Of a stretch of 9,954 nucleotides of DNA, positions 7,141-9,954 are shown in pieces. The notes beneath the pieces are model-generated. The model ran no database searches. It saw nothing but the letters and a program-made list of their open reading frames with translations, and was not told the DNA's origin. The stretch's first letter is position 1. Each line of letters starts with the position of its first letter. Source of the DNA: Anaerolineales bacterium (GTDB lineage: Bacteria > Chloroflexota > Anaerolineae > Anaerolineales > Villigracilaceae); assembly GCA_015489255.1 (NCBI GenBank), contig WGAD01000360.1, positions 1 to 9,954 of the forward strand. Reading direction: 5' to 3'. The position numbers and the translations under genes are program-made.

Positions 7141-8490
7141 TTCTACTACCGCTTCATATAGTTGGTGCGACTTCTTAGCCTTCGCTACTCGTACGTTTGA
7201 TTGAATAATGCTATTACCAACGCGTTCTGCTCTGGGAATTTCAATCCGGATCAAGTCTAAGCCAACTAACTCAGCGATTCTACCAAAATACTGATCGGTT
7301 GGTATCATAATACCTTGCAATATGCTATTTCCAATGACAACCACAGCCGATCCTTGAGGCTTGAGCACGTATCGGAGCGCTTTCAAAAAAGCGTAACAAT
7401 CATTAAAGTACGATGCTGCATAATTAGCCCATCCATTGCCACCGTATACGCCTTTTTCTGGATTGGTCTCTCTAAGGGCCTGCAAGCGTTCTCTCAAGTC
7501 TGTACTTGGTAAGGAAAATTGCAAGTCTATTCTGTCTTTGTCTCGAACAGTTTGCCAGTATTTGCCGAAATTTGAGAGCTCAAGTGGCTTAAGGTCTTTG
7601 GGATGCTCTGCATAGCCTAGCCAGTATAGCTGCGGGCGCGTATTCCTATTGTAGTGATAGTTGTTCAGATAAGGCGGTGAAGTGATTACCAAATCTACCG
7701 ATGCAGGCTCTAAGTATTTTTGATATTCGAAAAAGGAAGTATTATGAACTGTCGCTTCTTGTGAGCCATCTGGCAAGTTGTCTTGGAACCAGGCAATGTC
7801 TTCTGCCATTTCTAATAACTTGCTGACAATAATTTGACCAACTGGGAAATCGTGAATCTCCGATTTGCCCGCGCTGACTCTCCTGCCTAAGCTTGGTTCG
7901 TATGAGTAATTGGAATAGCGAACCATCGTGGACGCAAAGGCCAGTCTGAAAATCTCTCGCAGCTCGGATCTGGCAATGGTATTGATAAAATCCTGCAGGA
8001 TCAAGACTTTGCGTAAGACTTTAGGACTATAGAATTCTGATCGTGTTCTAAAGCCTTGTGGTGGGATGCTCTTGGGTTGATAACCACTTAAGACTTTGTC
8101 TTTGTAGAAAGCCTGTAACTTTGCAGTTTCAGCGCGTAACTCTTCTTCAGAGATTCTGTGAGCATTGACTTTTACGTGACAGGCGAGAGCAGCATAAGGG
8201 TTGATTTCAAACCCTATAGCATTATGTCCAAGTAGCATGGCCTCTACCAGTGTCGTTCCTACGCCAGCGAATGGATCAAGCACCGTTCCTGCACCCTTAA
8301 GAAATGTGACAAGAACGTCTCTGACAAAACTGCTGGAGAACCCAGCGATCCAAGGAACCCATCTGTGGATAGGCATAGTCTTATTCAGGGCAAAAGAGGG
8401 ATCGCTGAAGTAGGAACTACCGTTATCTGACATTGGGTAAATGTCCGTTTCCAACAGCGCTAGTTGCTTTTTCGATCGAGGTATCATCAT
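7123..8490 (-). CDS. DNA amino-methyltransferase (SPPY motif; N4-cytosine or N6-adenine), modification partner of the restriction enzyme
   Basis: Predicted to transfer a methyl group from S-adenosylmethionine to an exocyclic amino group in DNA, protecting host sites. Of 455 residues, 42-60 (HRWVPWIAGFSSSFVRDV) resembles motif X. Residues 71-80 (LDPFAGVGTT) are motif I, the AdoMet site, followed by GFEINP (93-98). Residues 270-274 (TSPPY) are catalytic motif IV. There is no C5-cytosine PC motif or ENV, so this is an amino-methylase; SPPY favours N4-cytosine. The roughly 170 residues between motifs I and IV may hold the target-recognition region. The ATG at 8488-8490 is only three bases from AGGAG (8494-8498), so the second ATG (8485-8487) is the better start. 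It follows the Phd/YefM gene by 25 bases on the same strand, likely as an operon. Whether it methylates CCGCGG is inferred from its neighbour. Confidence 0.9.
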   Translation of the reverse strand: MMIPRSKKQLALLETDIYPMSDNGSSYFSDPSFALNKTMPIHRWVPWIAGFSSSFVRDVLVTFLKGAGTVLDPFAGVGTTLVEAMLLGHNAIGFEINPYAALACHVKVNAHRISEEELRAETAKLQAFYKDKVLSGYQPKSIPPQGFRTRSEFYSPKVLRKVLILQDFINTIARSELREIFRLAFASTMVRYSNYSYEPSLGRRVSAGKSEIHDFPVGQIIVSKLLEMAEDIAWFQDNLPDGSQEATVHNTSFFEYQKYLEPASVDLVITSPPYLNNYHYNRNTRPQLYWLGYAEHPKDLKPLELSNFGKYWQTVRDKDRIDLQFSLPSTDLRERLQALRETNPEKGVYGGNGWANYAASYFNDCYAFLKALRYVLKPQGSAVVVIGNSILQGIMIPTDQYFGRIAELVGLDLIRIEIPRAERVGNSIIQSNVRVAKAKKSHQLYEAVVELRKPA

Positions 8491-8515
8491 AATCTCCTAT
8501 CATAAGGTTTGCAGG

Positions 8516-8767
8516 CTATTCTGATTGCGGTTCTAAAACCTGTCCTAACTGATAGTTTGGACGAACCTCTCCTAAAATGGTGTGCATTCGTTCGCGCTCG
8601 CGCTCGTTGTTTAGAATATCGGCAAAATCATTAAAACTAAGAATAACAGCTTGAGGAATACCACGTCGTTTAACAATATAACGAGTACGGTTCTGGGTAA
8701 TGTCGTCTAAGACTCTCCCAAAGTTGTTTTGTGCTTTTGTTGAACTTATGCTTTTTGTCTTTGACAT
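8516..8767 (-). CDS. Phd/YefM-family antitoxin-like DNA-binding protein, without adjacent toxin
   Basis: An 83-residue protein with the Phd/YefM N-terminal fold signature: ISSTKAQNNFGRVLDDI (7-23) followed by a basic strand and the IPQAVILSFNDF block (37-48), which in the family forms the DNA-binding dimer. The charged tail after residue 52 (NNERERERMH onward) corresponds to the region that wraps the toxin in known pairs. No RelE, Doc, YoeB or PIN toxin lies next to it; the next gene, 25 bases downstream on the same strand, is the DNA methyltransferase. AGAGGAAG precedes the ATG as ribosome-binding site. The strong promoter with overlapping inverted repeats suggests autoregulation. It could be an orphan antitoxin, part of a pair with a distant toxin, or a regulator of the restriction-modification genes; the last is my inference. 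Confidence 0.87.
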   Translation of the reverse strand: MSKTKSISSTKAQNNFGRVLDDITQNRTRYIVKRRGIPQAVILSFNDFADILNNERERERMHTILGEVRPNYQLGQVLEPQSE

Positions 8768-8781
8768 CTTATTCTTCCTCT

Positions 8782-8825
8782 ATTTGTTCAAATTGGATAG
8801 ATTATCTATAATGTACCGAACAAAT
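8782..8825. promoter_or_regulatory. Nested dyad, likely operator for the Phd/YefM-type protein
   Basis: Two inverted repeats are nested around almost the same centre. The outer arms ATTTGTTC (8782-8789) and GAACAAAT (8818-8825) are perfect, with 28 bases between them. Inside is the perfect inner dyad ATAGAT-T-ATCTAT (8797-8809). The arms cover the spacer, the -10 box and the start of the transcript, so a bound protein would block the promoter. TGTACC at 8812-8817 is one base from the TGTACA core recalled for YefM binding. Binding by the adjacent gene product is inferred from the usual autoregulation of this family. Confidence 0.65.
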
Positions 8826-8838
8826 CTTCCTTTGTCAA
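8810..8838 (-). promoter_or_regulatory. Strong sigma70-type promoter of the Phd/YefM-methyltransferase operon
   Basis: On the - strand a perfect TTGACA (-35, 8833-8838) is followed after exactly 17 bases by TACATT (-10, 8810-8815, 4 of 6 matches). It lies 43 bases upstream of the antitoxin-like start codon. It is the best promoter match in the window and would drive both the Phd/YefM-type gene and the methyltransferase. Confidence 0.75.
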
Positions 8839-8986
8839 GCGTCTCGTTTCATAATTCAGGGGCCAACTAACCTATTGCTGGATGCGACTGCGCTAATTGC
8901 CCGCCAAAATAGAAGTTCGTTTTGCTATCGCAACCGCCTTGAACTGGAGTGCATGTTGCAAATCCGTGCAGCGTTTCAAATGTCCG
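8839..8986. other. Non-coding stretch at the right edge of the island
   Basis: These 148 bases lie between the Phd/YefM promoter and the lysE-type stop codon. I see no gene, convincing terminator or integrase site. Composition changes from AT-rich to GC-rich within it, which makes it the likely right boundary of the inserted segment. Confidence 0.45.
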
Positions 8987-9580
8987 TCACATTCTCAGCC
9001 CGCGCCAGAGCTGCCAGAGGCCAAAGAGGAAGAGCAAAGCGGCCGACAGGCCGAGCAACCGCTTTTGCAGGCCGGGGATGCGGACGACGGCCTGCCCACT
9101 GGCGACGATCACCGCCAGGTTGATGGCGATCATGGCGCCGTAAAAGCCTGCCAAAAAGGCCAGCGCCGCCGCCGGAGATGTGCGCCAGCCTTCCAACAAG
9201 ATCAACCCGTTGACGGTGCTCCAGAAGATGTACGGCGCCGGGTTGAGCAGGTTGGTGAGCGCGGCCTGCCACAGGCTGTGCAGCGCAGCGGTCTGTGCGG
9301 GCGGCGCGGCATGCTGATGCCAGGATGCCCAGGCCAGGTAGAGAATGAAGAGGCCGCCCGCCAGGTATAATCCTTTTTCCAGCCAGCGGGGGATGCGGGT
9401 CAGGACGAGCAAAGTCAGGGCGATGATCGGCCCGTCGCTCAGCAGGGGGGCAAAGGCCGCCGGCCATATCTTTTTCCAGCCGTGTTCGGCGCTTTGCCGG
9501 ATGAAGAAAGTCTGGATGGGGCCGGGTTGGGCGCCGGCGGCCAGCCCCAGCCCCAGCCCGCGTAAGAGAAAAGCGAACAT
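8987..9580 (-). CDS. LysE/RhtB-family amino-acid or small-metabolite exporter
   Basis: An integral membrane protein of 197 residues, close to the usual ~200 for LysE/RhtB exporters, which expel amino acids or related compounds across the inner membrane. The N-terminal block GLGLGLAAGAQPGPIQTFF carries the family G-x-x-x-G-x-x-PGP motif, and NLLNPAPYIFW is the conserved mid-protein NP motif. About six hydrophobic segments are visible. The substrate cannot be told. I place the start at the ATG 9578-9580, preceded by AAGGA (9586-9590), rather than the in-frame TTG at 9599-9601, which would overlap this ribosome-binding site. It is divergent from the deoxynucleoside kinase. Its C-terminal end is echoed by the remnant at 6189-6299, and it stands at the right edge of the AT-richer island. 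Confidence 0.88.
   Translation of the reverse strand: MFAFLLRGLGLGLAAGAQPGPIQTFFIRQSAEHGWKKIWPAAFAPLLSDGPIIALTLLVLTRIPRWLEKGLYLAGGLFILYLAWASWHQHAAPPAQTAALHSLWQAALTNLLNPAPYIFWSTVNGLILLEGWRTSPAAALAFLAGFYGAMIAINLAVIVASGQAVVRIPGLQKRLLGLSAALLFLFGLWQLWRGLRM
8998..9020. repeat. Direct repeat copy B (lysE 3' end, right of island)
   Basis: Partner of the copy at 6200-6222, here inside the intact lysE-type gene. The shared core is GCGCCAGAKCTGCCAGAGGC, with K marking the one differing base. The similarity can be explained by gene homology alone, so it is not proof of an attachment site. Confidence 0.6.
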
Positions 9581-9635
9581 GTGTTTCCTTTCCGGGTACA
9601 ATTGAGATATTCATTTTAACGCAAGGGAGAAGGGT
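9581..9635. promoter_or_regulatory. Divergent promoter region between lysE-type and kinase genes
   Basis: These 55 bases separate two divergent start codons and so must hold both sets of start signals or overlap them. It contains the ribosome-binding sites of both genes (AAGGA for the - gene; AGGGAG at 9624-9629 for the + gene) and an AT-rich core at 9597-9619 with TACAAT on + (9597-9602). I could not assign a convincing -35/-10 pair on either strand. Confidence 0.35.
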
Positions 9636-9954
9636 ATGGCTCGTCATCTGGTGGTAGTAGCCGGGAACATTGGCGTTGGGAAGACCTCGCTCACCGAGCG
9701 GCTGGGGGCCCGCCTGGGCTGGTGGACGGGGTATGAATCGGTAGGAGATAACCCCTACCTGGCCGATTTTTACACCGATATGCGCCAATGGGCCTTTCAT
9801 TTGCAAATTTTCTTTTTGGGGCATCGCGCGGAGCAATATCTGCGGGCGGCACGAGACCCGCGTTCGGCGATCCTGGATCGCAGCATTTACGAGGATGCGC
9901 ATATCTTCGCCCGGGCGTTGCACCATCTGGGCAACCTGGATGAACGCGATTACC
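9636..9954 (+). CDS. Deoxynucleoside kinase (deoxyadenosine/deoxyguanosine/deoxycytidine kinase type), 5' part
   Basis: Phosphorylates deoxynucleosides to monophosphates in the salvage route to dNTPs, in the cytoplasm. The first 106 codons are present and the frame runs out of the window. The P-loop GNIGVGKTS (10-18) is followed by the YESVGDNPYL block (33-42; catalytic acid expected at Glu34), the RQWAFHLQIFFL helix, and ILDRSIYEDAHIFA, which carries the family DRS motif. The sequence lacks the DRY signature expected for dTMP kinase and matches the dNK/dCK/dGK type instead. The ATG is preceded by GGGAGAAGGG. The family's YEPV is here YESV, a mild variation beside the catalytic residue. Substrate preference cannot be read from this part. 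Confidence 0.92.
   Translation, partial: MARHLVVVAGNIGVGKTSLTERLGARLGWWTGYESVGDNPYLADFYTDMRQWAFHLQIFFLGHRAEQYLRAARDPRSAILDRSIYEDAHIFARALHHLGNLDERDY

Noticed and set aside
6200..9020. Flanking direct repeats as integrase attachment sites
   Set aside because: The similarity follows codons of two homologous lysE gene ends and fades gradually; no integrase or sharp identical core is present.
8875..9123. Start LLDATALIA on +, resembling the opening of PIN-domain toxins, possible toxin partner
   Set aside because: The resemblance stops after about nine residues, the acidic PIN residues do not follow, and the rest is antisense to lysE.
8976..9926. 316-codon open frame on the - strand over lysE and the kinase
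   Set aside because: It is a different frame of the lysE-type gene and antisense to the kinase; low-complexity Arg/Pro/Ala composition and no motif.
1..9954. CRISPR arrays, tRNA or rRNA genes, riboswitches (including a cobalamin riboswitch for the reductase)
   Set aside because: None seen on either strand; the region upstream of the reductase gene where a riboswitch would sit lies outside the window.

Overview
The window is a GC-rich bacterial stretch interrupted by a visibly AT-richer block. Gene content (B12-dependent ribonucleotide reductase split by several inteins, a DUF3267-type membrane protein, haem-type bacterioferritin, LysE-type exporter, deoxynucleoside kinase) and codon use suggest Chloroflexota, perhaps Anaerolineae. 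That placement is an inference from general protein character, not from a marker gene.

Left part (1-5594, + strand): the 3' part of a class II ribonucleotide reductase gene (nrdJ-like) that enters from outside the window. The reading frame contains three inteins: the C-terminal part of one (to 752) and two complete ones (1299-2612 and 2943-4283). All interrupt strongly conserved reductase motifs; the first ends immediately before the predicted radical cysteine. The homing-endonuclease motifs differ in state: intact in intein 1, catalytic Asp replaced by Gly in intein 2, second motif degenerate in intein 3. A small HExxH membrane protein of the DUF3267 type follows 21 bases later, probably in the same operon, and the unit ends at a bidirectional terminator shared with the bacterioferritin gene on the opposite strand.

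Middle part (about 6300-8985): an AT-richer island holding a type II restriction-modification unit. A GIY-YIG restriction endonuclease of the Eco29kI type lies on the + strand. It converges tail-to-tail, with an 18-base overlap, on an SPPY-motif amino-methyltransferase on the - strand. Just upstream of the methyltransferase, in what looks like the same operon, is a Phd/YefM-type antitoxin gene with no toxin gene beside it. It has a strong promoter with an overlapping nested dyad. The arrangement suggests that a Phd/YefM protein, rather than a classical helix-turn-helix C protein, could control this system. This is the most interesting hypothesis in the window.

The island is flanked by related sequences in the same orientation: a 36-codon C-terminal remnant of a LysE-type gene on the left (6189-6299) and the complete LysE-type exporter on the right (8987-9580). 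This points to insertion or recombination at a lysE locus.

Right part (8987-9954): the LysE exporter on the - strand, divergent from the start of a deoxynucleoside kinase gene that runs out of the window. The reductase and the kinase both supply DNA precursors, by the de novo and salvage routes, but they are not in one operon.
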